This document shows, one piece after another, positions 1-8,144 of a DNA stretch of 64,000 bases; within the stretch, counting starts at the first letter, position 1, and the number at the start of each line of letters is the position of its first letter. Below the pieces are notes generated by a model, which was not told the DNA's origin, ran no database searches, and worked only from the letters and a program-made list of their open reading frames with translations. The stretch comes from Lysobacter enzymogenes (GTDB lineage: Bacteria > Pseudomonadota > Gammaproteobacteria > Xanthomonadales > Xanthomonadaceae). A program made the position numbers and the translations under genes. The stretch covers positions 5,111,001 to 5,175,000 of the forward strand of contig NZ_CP067396.1 in NCBI RefSeq assembly GCF_023617245.1, in the 5' to 3' direction.

Positions 1-881
1 TTGTTGACGGTGCGGCGGATGTCCTCGATGTCCTGGCCTTCGCGCAGCTCCTTGGTGTTGGGATCGACTTCGGCGATCTCCTTGAGCATGTTGCGCTGGA
101 CCGCGGCCTCGAGCTGCTTGTTGATGATCGCGCGGATGTCGGACTCGAGCTTGGCGTTGTCCTCGGCGCTGAGGTTGGGCGCCTGGACGAAGTCGAAGTG
201 GGTCTTGGTGACGTCGTTCTTGTAGCGGCTGGAGTTGACGACTTCGGTGTAGCTGTCCTCGCTCCAGAAGTTGTCCTCGGTGTTGATGTCCTGGAAGAAG
301 CTGTAGAACTCCGAGGCGTTCCAGGTGCCCCAGGCCTTCATCTCCGGCAGGCGCATGTAGCAGTTCATCTTGTAGACCACCTGCACCGCCGAGGCCGAGC
401 CGGTGCTCAGGGTCTCCTTGAAGATCGCCGTGCCCAGCTCGGACAGCTCGACCATGAACGAGGCGATGTTCTTGCCGTAGATCGAGGGCTTGCCGGCGCC
501 GCGGATCTTCTCCACCAGCGCGCCGCCCTCGGTCAGCAGCAGTTCGACGGTGCCGTCGGTCCACAGCACCGGCGCGATCGCGACCTTGGGCACGGTCTTG
601 CCCTTGTACTTCTCGGCCAGCTTCTTCTGCAGGTCGTCGGCGATCTTCTTCTGCACGTCCGCCGGCACCGACAGCTCGGTGTCGAAGGCGATGAAGCCGC
701 CGAACTTCTTGCCGCCGTCCTCGCGGATCTGCCCGTACTCGACGAAGCGCATGGCCAGGCCGCCGCTGGCCATCTTCGCGAAGGTCGGCGCGTTGGGCAT
801 GATGTAGTAGGTGAAATCGTTGGCGTCGTCGCCGTACACCACGTGGTCGAAGAGGGTGTCGACCTTGTCGATCTTAAGCAT
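1..881 (-). CDS. Unrecognised protein, last gene of a four-gene cassette (3' end outside window)
   Basis: I do not recognise this family. The frame is open for 293 codons from an ATG at 881 to the window edge, so the C-terminus is missing. A good ribosome site (AAGGAG, 8 nt before the ATG) supports the start. There is no signal peptide or membrane helix. Near the N-terminus a 'YYIMPN' motif (residues 25-30) is followed by a strand-rich stretch. Further in come 'VAIAPVLWTDGTVELLL' and a 'VQVVYKM' strand. The same ordered motifs occur in the 233-aa protein at 1375-2076 and more weakly in the two proteins further upstream, so the four appear to be diverged relatives. It is separated from the upstream gene by 493 nt and may have its own promoter. 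The coding call is firm; the function is unknown. Confidence 0.8.
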   Translation of the reverse strand, partial: MLKIDKVDTLFDHVVYGDDANDFTYYIMPNAPTFAKMASGGLAMRFVEYGQIREDGGKKFGGFIAFDTELSVPADVQKKIADDLQKKLAEKYKGKTVPKVAIAPVLWTDGTVELLLTEGGALVEKIRGAGKPSIYGKNIASFMVELSELGTAIFKETLSTGSASAVQVVYKMNCYMRLPEMKAWGTWNASEFYSFFQDINTEDNFWSEDSYTEVVNSSRYKNDVTKTHFDFVQAPNLSAEDNAKLESDIRAIINKQLEAAVQRNMLKEIAEVDPNTKELREGQDIEDIRRTVN

Positions 882-1374
882 GGACTTGCTCCTTATCCGT
901 GTCCTGAAAAACGCGTTGTCCTGGGACGTCCCGGGCGGTCCCGGAGACGGTTCGTTGCCGGGCGCGTTGCAGGCGCGCCGTATTCCTTCGCCCGCCCGCC
1001 GCGCGGCGGGCTGCGAGTGCGATTCGTCGCCGGACTCGTTGCCGGCTCGAATCATCCAACGCCGATCACAGTTCGCTCCGGACACAGAAAAACACGCGAT
1101 TTGCAGGTGTTTTTCTTCGCCTTCGCGGGCGCGAAACCGCCTGTCGGCGCGCGCCCGACAGGCGCGCACGCGAATCCGGTACGAGCGCTACCGTCGCGGA
1201 CCGGAGCAGGCCGGCGCCGCGCGCGGATGTCGTTCGCCTGTGTCGCGGCCCATGCCGCCGGCGCACGTTCGCGCCGTTGGGACCGGGCCGCGGCTGCGTC
1301 GGCGCTCGCTCAGCCGATCCGCAGTCGCGTCCCGCTCCAATCGCCTCGTCCGCCGCGCCGCGCGGCGGATCGTT
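882..1374. other. Gene-free 493-nt spacer inside the unknown cassette
   Basis: No convincing gene is seen on either strand; the short ORFs are arginine-rich frames typical of GC-alternating noncoding DNA in this genome. It contains the hairpin at 1087-1115 and must hold the promoter for the gene starting at 881, unless that gene is read through from upstream. Confidence 0.55.
1087..1115. terminator. AT-rich hairpin between two cassette genes
   Basis: Perfect 9-bp arms GAAAAACAC (1087-1095) and GTGTTTTTC (1107-1115) enclose an 11-nt loop. On the minus strand the stem ends in an A/T run, so it could act as a terminator after the 1375-2076 gene. It could also be a binding site. It stands out because the surroundings are extremely GC-rich. 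Confidence 0.35.
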
Positions 1375-2076
1375 TCACTGCTTCGGCAGCCCCCAATCCA
1401 CGGCGTCGGCCGAATACGATCGCTCGCGCGGTTCGCCGCCCCCGCTATCGGCCTGGATCCGCTCGCTGTAGCCGACGCGCGCGCTCACGCCGGCCTCGCC
1501 TTGCGCATCGCGCACCGACGCGTCCACCGCCAGCGACTCCTCGCTGCGCGCATCGCTGCTGCGCCGCGGCTCGAACCCGTCGCGCACCTCGTAACGCAAC
1601 TGCAGCCAGCCGCGCTCGCCGCCGAGCGCCTTGCGCACCTTGGCCGCGCGCTCGGCGTCGAGCATCACGTTGAACGCCGCGTGGTACGGCGGCACGCCCG
1701 AGGACTGGGCCTTGGCCAGTTCCTCGAAACCGCCGGCGCCGTCGCCGAGCAACAGCCTCACCGTGCCGACCTCGACCGGCGCCGGCGCCAGCCCCAGCTG
1801 CGCCGCCGGCACTTGCGCGCGCGCGGCCAGTTCGGCGCGCACCGCATCCAGGGTCGCGGCCGGCACGCCCCAGCTGGCGGTCAGGGCCAGCATCGTGATC
1901 GCGCCCGCGCCGACCAGGGTGAACTGGGCGCGGCCGTCGGGACCGCGCGCCAGCCCCGGCGCGCGCGCGCGGTAGCGCCAGCCGCCGTCGGCGTCCTGCG
2001 CGACCAGCACGCCCTGTACTTCTTCGTATCCGCCGGCCAGATCGCCGGCATCCGCTGCTTCCTTGTCCGCGTTCAT
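1375..2076 (-). CDS. Unrecognised 233-aa cassette protein sharing a domain with its neighbours
   Basis: Soluble-looking 233-aa protein with no signal peptide or membrane helix. From about residue 30 to 170 it follows the same motif order as the protein at 1-881. An aromatic-basic strand (WRYRARAPGLARG) is followed by an amphipathic helix (PAATLDAVRAELAARA), then 'LGLAPAPVEVGTVRLLL', then 'YHAAFNVMLD', and finally 'WLQLRYEV'. The C-terminal 60 residues are polar and differ from the relatives. The gene begins 31 nt after the stop of the 606-aa gene, consistent with one transcript. The function is unknown; the cassette repetition suggests parts of one assembly, which is inference. Confidence 0.78.
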   Translation of the reverse strand: MNADKEAADAGDLAGGYEEVQGVLVAQDADGGWRYRARAPGLARGPDGRAQFTLVGAGAITMLALTASWGVPAATLDAVRAELAARAQVPAAQLGLAPAPVEVGTVRLLLGDGAGGFEELAKAQSSGVPPYHAAFNVMLDAERAAKVRKALGGERGWLQLRYEVRDGFEPRRSSDARSEESLAVDASVRDAQGEAGVSARVGYSERIQADSGGGEPRERSYSADAVDWGLPKQ

Positions 2077-2107
2077 TCGTTCCGTCCCTTCCTGGAGATG
2101 CGTGGAT

Positions 2108-3928
2108 TCAACCGGTGGTCGCCGCCGGCGCGGCCTCGCTGCTGCGCAGCCGCAGCGGCGCGTCGGGTTGCAGCACCGGCGACCACGGCGCCTGCGCGTT
2201 CCATCGCCAGCGATAGCCGCCGCGGAACGGCGACAGCGCCAGCCAGCCCCAGTCCTGCCGCGGTCGCGCGCGGGTGAAGCTCAGGCGCTTGCGCCGCAGC
2301 GGATCGTCGATGCCGTCTTCCGGCGCGATCTCGATCGCGCATTGGCGCGCGTCGTCGTCGAACTCGCACTGCAGCGCCAGCTCGCGCGAGCCGCTGCCGT
2401 CGAAGCTGAAAGCGTCCAGGCGCAAGCCGTCGGCCGGCTGCGGCGGCATCGGCCGCTGCGCGCCGCCGTCGCGGGCGCGCGCCACGGCGCGGATCTGCGC
2501 ATCGTCGACGTCGAACGGCACGGCGAAGGTCAGCGCCGGCCGCGCGGCGTCGAGCGGCCCGCGCGCGCTCCACGGCTTGCCCTTGCGGGTGCCGAAGCAT
2601 TCGACCTCGATGTCGGCCTGTTGCAGGAACGCCGGCTCGGCCTCCACCGGCAGCAGGCGCAGGCCGAAGTCGTCGGGACCGACCAGCAGGTGTTCGCGCT
2701 CGCCGCTGCGCAGCGGGCCCTTGAGGGTTTCCGCGCGCCCGTCGCTGAGCACCACCGCGCTGGTCTGCCACTGATACGCCAGCGACTCGCTCGGCGACAG
2801 CCGCAGCTCCAGCGCGACCGGCTTGTCGGACGCCGCCAGCGACGCGCTGGCCTTGAGCGTGGTCATGCGCGCCGGCGGCCGCGCCGGCACTTGGATGTCC
2901 ACTTGCGAAGTCATCACGCCGATGCGCCGCTCGGGCAGGTTGGCGCGCACGCTGAGGCTGCGCCAGCCGCTGGCCAGGGCGCGCGCATCGAAGCGGCGCA
3001 CCACCTTGTCGTGCAGTTCGCCGGCCGGCAGCGTGCGCAGCGGGCCGAGCGGATCGGCCTCCAGGATCAGCAGGCGCGGCGCCAGCAACGCGTCGGCGAG
3101 GTTCCACTGCACCCGGCCCGGCGCCATCGCCGCCGGGTCGAAGACCAGACGCACGCCCGGGGCGACGTCGGCCGGCGAAGGTTTCGGCGCGGCCAGACGC
3201 GCGGCGATGCGGTCGAGCACGGCGTCGGCGAGCACGCTCGCGGGAATATCGCCGGAACGTTCGGGCAAGCCGAGTCCGAGCAGCTGCGGCGCGTCGGTCA
3301 GGCGCTGGCGCAGCAGCGCGGCGTCGATCTCGTCGGCGCCGCCGCTGAGGCCGCGCACCGCGGCGAGCAACGCCGCCGGATCGAACGTCAGGTTCAGCGG
3401 CACCCGCTCGGCCACGCCGCGCACGCGCAGCCAGGCGCTGGCGCCGACCGCGAGCAAGCCGCGCTGGAGCGCCGCCACGAACAGGTCGGTGGCGGCGCTG
3501 TCCAGGCGCACCGCCAGGTTCAACGCGCTGAGGCTGGCCGCGTCCAGCGGCAACAGTTCGTCCAGCGCCGGCGGCAGGTCCAGCGCCTGCACCGCGTTGA
3601 GCCGCAGCCAGCCGCCTTCCACCGGCAGCGGCGCCAGCTGCACGCGCTGGCCGAGTTCGAACGCGGCCTGGCGCGCGGCGTCGAGGCCGAAGTCGGCGGC
3701 GAACGCCAGCGACAGGATCGAGTAACGCGCCAGCGTGCCGCCGCCCGCTTGATCGGGGCGGTTCTGTTGGACGATGTCCAGGCGCAGCGGCGAACCGCCT
3801 TCGACGCGGCCGGCCGCGAGCGCCTGCGGCGGCAGCAGGAAACGGCCGGGCTGGTCGTAGGCGGCGTAGGCGATGCGCTGCGCGATCGGCAGCGGCGAGC
3901 GCCAGTCGGGGCGGGCGGCGAACGACAT
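2108..3928 (-). CDS. Unrecognised 606-aa cassette protein
   Basis: Third gene of the cassette counting from its end at the window edge. The ATG (3926-3928) lies one nucleotide after the TGA of the preceding 828-aa gene, so the two are probably translationally coupled. The N-terminal 130 residues carry the cassette signature in diverged form: 'FLLPPQALAAG', a long helix, then 'VQLAPLPVEGGWLRLNA' and 'SALNLAVRLDS'. The remaining 400 residues look like successive beta-rich modules with no transmembrane segment and no recognisable catalytic motif. No cleavable signal peptide is visible. A structural or binding role is more likely than an enzymatic one, but this is only inferred from composition. 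Confidence 0.8.
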   Translation of the reverse strand: MSFAARPDWRSPLPIAQRIAYAAYDQPGRFLLPPQALAAGRVEGGSPLRLDIVQQNRPDQAGGGTLARYSILSLAFAADFGLDAARQAAFELGQRVQLAPLPVEGGWLRLNAVQALDLPPALDELLPLDAASLSALNLAVRLDSAATDLFVAALQRGLLAVGASAWLRVRGVAERVPLNLTFDPAALLAAVRGLSGGADEIDAALLRQRLTDAPQLLGLGLPERSGDIPASVLADAVLDRIAARLAAPKPSPADVAPGVRLVFDPAAMAPGRVQWNLADALLAPRLLILEADPLGPLRTLPAGELHDKVVRRFDARALASGWRSLSVRANLPERRIGVMTSQVDIQVPARPPARMTTLKASASLAASDKPVALELRLSPSESLAYQWQTSAVVLSDGRAETLKGPLRSGEREHLLVGPDDFGLRLLPVEAEPAFLQQADIEVECFGTRKGKPWSARGPLDAARPALTFAVPFDVDDAQIRAVARARDGGAQRPMPPQPADGLRLDAFSFDGSGSRELALQCEFDDDARQCAIEIAPEDGIDDPLRRKRLSFTRARPRQDWGWLALSPFRGGYRWRWNAQAPWSPVLQPDAPLRLRSSEAAPAATTG

Positions 3929-3929
3929 G

Positions 3930-6416
3930 TCAGAGCGCCGTCACGAACAGCACGCCGGCGTCGTCGCGGCGCCACGGCGTGGCCGGCGCCTTCTGCCCGG
4001 ACTTGTACACCACGGTCTGGCGGTATTCGTAGAAGCCCTCGCTGTCCTTGCGCAGCAGGATGTCCATCAGCGGCACCGGCACCTCGATGTCGGCGCTGGT
4101 GTTGGCCGCGCCGAGCACCACCCGGCGGTTGCCGCGGAACTCGACCACGATGTTGAGGATCTCGCCGCCCTCGCCGCCGGCGTTGGCCAGCACTTCCGGC
4201 GCGGTCATCACCGTCACCGCGCGCACGGTTTCCTGGTCGATGCGGTCGTCCAGGGTGTACTTGAGGATCGCCTCGCCGTCGGGGATCGTGCGCACCGAGG
4301 CGGTGTTGAAGATCGCGTCGGCCGGCAGCGGGCCGGCCGGCGCGGACACCGGCTGCACGGTGAAATCGCGGCCCTGCTCGGGCGCGATCTCCACCGGCTG
4401 GCTCAGGTCCATGCCCTCGATGCGCCCTTCGACCAAGCCTTCGCCGCGGGTGATCCACACCGGCAGCCGGGTGATGCGCAACGTGCTCTCGGTGACGTTG
4501 ATCAACTTGACCGCGACCGCGCCGGTCTGCGCGTCGGGCGTCTCGATCGAGCGGAACAGCTCGCCTTCCATGTCGGCGAAGTTGAGCTTGACCGGCACCA
4601 TCACGTTCTCGTTGACGCCGCTGGCCACCACCACGCTGCCCTGCAGCAGGTTGGACGCGCCGCCGGCGGTCATCAGCACGCCGAACACGTCCTGGAAATC
4701 CTTGAACTCGAAGCGCTCGTTGAGGGTGAAGCCGTTGTCCCAGTCGATCGTCGCCGGCACCGCCTGCGAACGCACCGCGCCGTTGCGCAGCAGCGACATC
4801 TGCAGGGTCGAGCTGGCGCGCAGCAGGCGCAGTTCGAATTCGCGGTTGGGGTTGTCGGCGCTGGCCGGCACCTTGTCGGCCAGGGCGCGGCGCGCGGCCA
4901 GCAGGCGTTCGCCGTCGGTGACCGGGCGCACTTCGCAGGTCAGATCGACCATCGCCTGCTCGGCGTTCTCGCCCTGGTCGACCTGGAACACCAGCGCCGG
5001 CGCGTGCGGCGCGTCGCCGCGGCGGGCGAGCTTGAACGAATCGGGCAGGTAGTAGATCCGCGCCGGATCGTTCATGTCCTGGAAATAGGCGTGGACGCGG
5101 CCGGTGTCGGCCGGATAGCGCAGCGCGTGCACGACCCAGCGCGCCGCCTGCGCGCCGGTGTTGCTGCCGGCCGGATACAGGTACGGATGCAGCTGCGGTT
5201 CGAACAGCAGGGCGATGGCGCAGTCCTGCAGTTGGTTGGAAATGTCGTAGCGCAGTTCCGGCGCGGGTTGCGGCTGCGGCTGCGGCTCGGGTTGCGGCTG
5301 CGGGCGCGGGAACGGCATCGGCCGCGGACGCGGGAACGGCTTGCGCGGGAACACTTCGTCGCCGGCGATGATCGATTCGCCGCCGATCGGCCGGATCGCC
5401 GCGGCCTTCAACGCGCCCGGCGCGAGCCGGGCGGCGGCCACGCCCGGCGGCGGCGGCGCCACGTCCGCGACCAGCGCCTCGGCGCGCAGCATCGCCGCGG
5501 GCGCGCGCAGCAGCTGCATCTGGCCCTTGACCATCATCAGCTGGCGCTTGGGCGCGTCCGGCGCGGTTTCGGCCGGTCGCGGCACGGCCACGGTGTAGCC
5601 GCGCGAGACGATTAGCCGGCATTGCGCATCGGCGGCCATGAACGCGCGCAGCAAACCGTCGCGCTCGGCCAGGCTCAAGTGCAGCATCGCCACGCAACCG
5701 CCGCGCGGATCGTCGATCAGCTCGGCCACCGGCAAACGCTGCTCGATCGAGGTGCCCGGCACGCGATACGCGATCACCGCGCTGCGGTTGATCCCCATCA
5801 TCACCATCGTGCGCGCGGCTTCGGCGATCTCCGGCGCGGGAAACGCCTCCAGCGCGAAACTCACCGCCCACAGACCGTCCTGGCCCTGGGCGATCTTGAT
5901 CTCGTACTGGCCGCCGGCGCTGCGCAAGCGGAAGCGCGGCAACCAATAGCGTTGCTGCGGATTCTTCGCATCCTCGAACGCGCTGCGGTCGTCCGGCGTC
6001 GCGTTCGGGCTGATCGGAAAGGCCGAATCGGCGCGGGCGATGCCGCCGCCGGCGTTCGGCAGCAGGCCCGGACGCAGCACGTCCAGGCGCGGCCGCAGCG
6101 TGCGGCCTTCCAGTTGCGCGACGATCGCCGGCTGCGCGCGCACGATCGCCGGGTTCACCCGCAGCGCGGCGCCCGGCATGAACGGCGGCGCGACCCGCAC
6201 CGTCGGCGCCGGCTGCGCGGGTGCGGGCTGTGCAGGTGCGGGCTGTGCGGGCGCCGGCCGCGCCGGCGGCGGCGCCACCACCGGCGTGGCGGCATGCACC
6301 GGCGGCGCGACCACGACGCCGGGAATCCGGATCGGCGCGGCGACCGACACCGCCGCGGGCGCCGGACGCACGCCGGCGACGATCTGATTGAGATTGAGCA
6401 AGCGTCCCAGCGGCAT
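3930..6416 (-). CDS. Unrecognised 828-aa two-part cassette protein with proline-rich linkers
   Basis: First gene of the cassette. I chose the ATG at 6416 because GGGAGAGG sits just before it; the frame is open further upstream to 6569, but that extension is arginine-rich and unlikely. Two low-complexity proline segments divide the protein: a PAPAQ repeat at about residues 46-75 and a P/R/Q run at about 357-392. Both flanking blocks are strand-rich. The C-terminal block contains 'RIYYLPDSFKLARRG' (about residue 452), matching the 'YYIMPN..FAKMASGG' motif of the 1-881 protein. No signal peptide, membrane helix or catalytic motif is recognised. The modular, linker-separated layout recalls extracellular or scaffold proteins, but the family is unknown to me. 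Confidence 0.8.
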   Translation of the reverse strand: MPLGRLLNLNQIVAGVRPAPAAVSVAAPIRIPGVVVAPPVHAATPVVAPPPARPAPAQPAPAQPAPAQPAPTVRVAPPFMPGAALRVNPAIVRAQPAIVAQLEGRTLRPRLDVLRPGLLPNAGGGIARADSAFPISPNATPDDRSAFEDAKNPQQRYWLPRFRLRSAGGQYEIKIAQGQDGLWAVSFALEAFPAPEIAEAARTMVMMGINRSAVIAYRVPGTSIEQRLPVAELIDDPRGGCVAMLHLSLAERDGLLRAFMAADAQCRLIVSRGYTVAVPRPAETAPDAPKRQLMMVKGQMQLLRAPAAMLRAEALVADVAPPPPGVAAARLAPGALKAAAIRPIGGESIIAGDEVFPRKPFPRPRPMPFPRPQPQPEPQPQPQPAPELRYDISNQLQDCAIALLFEPQLHPYLYPAGSNTGAQAARWVVHALRYPADTGRVHAYFQDMNDPARIYYLPDSFKLARRGDAPHAPALVFQVDQGENAEQAMVDLTCEVRPVTDGERLLAARRALADKVPASADNPNREFELRLLRASSTLQMSLLRNGAVRSQAVPATIDWDNGFTLNERFEFKDFQDVFGVLMTAGGASNLLQGSVVVASGVNENVMVPVKLNFADMEGELFRSIETPDAQTGAVAVKLINVTESTLRITRLPVWITRGEGLVEGRIEGMDLSQPVEIAPEQGRDFTVQPVSAPAGPLPADAIFNTASVRTIPDGEAILKYTLDDRIDQETVRAVTVMTAPEVLANAGGEGGEILNIVVEFRGNRRVVLGAANTSADIEVPVPLMDILLRKDSEGFYEYRQTVVYKSGQKAPATPWRRDDAGVLFVTAL

Positions 6417-6756
6417 ATGCCTCTCCCTGTGCCCGGCGCAAAGCGCCGCCATCGCGACGCCCGCGGCGCCGCGCTCCATTCCATGTGCTGTTCGACCGAG
6501 CCGCCCGATGCAGGTGCGGACGCGCCGGTCACCCACGAACAAACGCCGCTGCCGCGTCGGGCAGGACATTTCAGGAATGAAACATCGCGGCGCCGCAGGG
6601 CGCCGCGGGCCCGGGCATCCACCGCGGCCGGTACGCCCGCGCCAATCCGTATGACCCTACGCAGCACCACGACTTTCGCAACCGCGCCGGCAGGCGGCCA
6701 CGCCGTCCGGCGGTTGATGGATCGACCGTCCGCGACATCACACAGGGGAACCACTC
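6417..6756. promoter_or_regulatory. Divergent intergenic region between the unknown cassette and the DUF2235 trio
   Basis: About 340 nt separate two divergent operons, so promoters for both are expected here. No clear -35/-10 pair is assigned. A small inverted repeat, TTTCA-GGAA-TGAAA (6569-6582), lies centrally and is a candidate operator shared by both directions. No gene is supported within the region. Confidence 0.45.
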
Positions 6757-7644
6757 ATGCTTGCCTTGAGGCATATCGGCCGCGCCGGCGGCCTGGTCCT
6801 GGCCGCGCTGTTGTGCGGCTGCGTCAACCTCGGCCCGGTGCGCGAGTTCGCCGGCAGTTCGGCGCGGCTGACCGGCTACCAGGGCGTGACCGAACGCTAT
6901 GTCACCAGCGCCGACCGGCAGCTCGCCGACCTGCCGCCGGACAAGCGCTACGACCCGCTGCGCGCGAAGCTGCAGAACCTGCGCACGGTCAGCGCGCGCG
7001 ACAAGGACACCCTGCTCAAGCTGCATGCGACCACCACCGGCTACATGGCCGCGCTGGCGCTGCTGGCGGGCGAGGACGCGTACTCGGTGGCGGGCGAGTT
7101 GGGCAAGGTCTCCGATGCGATCGCCGCGTCAGAAGATTTGCACATCGACGCCGGCCACGTGCAGGCCTACAGCAACATCGCCCAGCGCGTGGTGGACTGG
7201 GCATTGGCCGTGCAGCAGGCCAAGGACGTCAAGCGCATGGTCGAGCGCAACGGCGAGGACATGGACAAGCTGCTGGAAGCGATGGAACTGGCGACGCAGG
7301 CCTACGGCATCGTGCTGCGCGACGAAGCCGCGAGCTACGACGCGAGGTCCGAGCTGCGCGAAGCCGCGTGGACGGCCGAGCTGAAAGGCGACAGCGAACT
7401 GACTCCCGCGCGGCGCGACGCGGTGGTGACGCTGCTGCGGCGCACCGCGCGCATCGACAAGGCCGCGCAGGCCGATGCCTTGAAAGCGCAACAGGCCGCG
7501 GCCGACGGCCTCGCGCAGGTGCGCGCGGCGCACAGCGCGCTGGTGCGGAACGTGGACCGCCTCGACGACAAGCAGCTGCAGGCTACCCTGCGCAAGGCCG
7601 CCGCCGACCTCAAGTCGATCCGCCAGAGCTTCGCCACCCTCTAA
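6757..7644 (+). CDS. Predicted helical lipoprotein, first gene of the DUF2235 trio
   Basis: 295 aa. The N-terminus has two arginines, a hydrophobic stretch and a lipobox (LLCGC, Cys at about residue 22), so export and lipid anchoring are predicted. The mature part is almost entirely alpha-helical and charged, with coiled-coil-like stretches at about residues 130-180 and 230-290. No enzyme motif is seen. It is followed after 14 nt by a 133-aa helical protein and then by a DUF2235 hydrolase. Lipoproteins often serve as periplasmic immunity partners of phospholipase effectors (Tli proteins), so that role is possible, but the family itself is not recognised. Confidence 0.75.
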   Translation: MLALRHIGRAGGLVLAALLCGCVNLGPVREFAGSSARLTGYQGVTERYVTSADRQLADLPPDKRYDPLRAKLQNLRTVSARDKDTLLKLHATTTGYMAALALLAGEDAYSVAGELGKVSDAIAASEDLHIDAGHVQAYSNIAQRVVDWALAVQQAKDVKRMVERNGEDMDKLLEAMELATQAYGIVLRDEAASYDARSELREAAWTAELKGDSELTPARRDAVVTLLRRTARIDKAAQADALKAQQAAADGLAQVRAAHSALVRNVDRLDDKQLQATLRKAAADLKSIRQSFATL

Positions 7645-7658
7645 CCCGGAGCGCTCCC

Positions 7659-8060
7659 ATGCCGACCCCGCTGGCGCAAGCCAAGAAATCCGCTTTCGAC
7701 ATCGCCAACCAGCTCGACGACGCCGCCGACGCCATTCGCGACCGCAGCCGCCAAGCCTATGCCGCCGGCAAGATGAGCCTGGACGAGTACACCGACGCGC
7801 GGATCAAGGAAATGGAACTGCGCGCGGAGGCCTCGGTGGTGGCCGCGGTCAATCTCGGCGCGGCGCTCGACGCCGCGGCGCAGGCCGGGCAGAACATCGA
7901 ACAGGCCATCGCCGACGCCAAGGCCCGCATCGAGACGGTCAAGACGTTCCGCAAGGGCCTGGAGATCGTCGCCGCGCTGGTGGTCCTCGCCGGCGCGCTG
8001 GCGTCGGGCAACGCCAAGGCCGTGGTCAAGGCGGGCAAGGGCGTCGCGGATCTGGTCTAG
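7659..8060 (+). CDS. Small helical protein with one C-terminal membrane helix
   Basis: 133 aa, ATG at 7659, 14 nt after the lipoprotein stop; the spacer contains CGGAG. The first 100 residues are amphipathic helix rich in Ala, Asp and Lys. One hydrophobic segment (about residues 106-122, IVAALVVLAGALASG) ends the protein together with a short basic tail. No signal peptide is visible, so it is probably tail-anchored in the inner membrane or a soluble partner that inserts. It sits between a lipoprotein and a DUF2235 hydrolase and is presumably co-transcribed with both. The family is not recognised. Confidence 0.72.
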   Translation: MPTPLAQAKKSAFDIANQLDDAADAIRDRSRQAYAAGKMSLDEYTDARIKEMELRAEASVVAAVNLGAALDAAAQAGQNIEQAIADAKARIETVKTFRKGLEIVAALVVLAGALASGNAKAVVKAGKGVADLV

Positions 8061-8144
8061 GCCGTCCGCGCGAACCCAAGCGCCCCGGCCCGCGCGTCTC
8101 CTCGCGCGCGGGCCGGGCCCAATCCGCCGGAGCGACCGCGCCGC

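Noticed and set aside
3520..6441. 973-codon minus-strand open frame
   Set aside because: Arg/Ala-rich frame overlapping the 828-aa and 606-aa genes, which have better starts, ribosome sites and codon bias.
6417..6569. N-terminal extension of the 828-aa gene
   Set aside because: The extra residues are Arg/Cys/Gly-rich, whereas ATG 6416 has a strong ribosome site.
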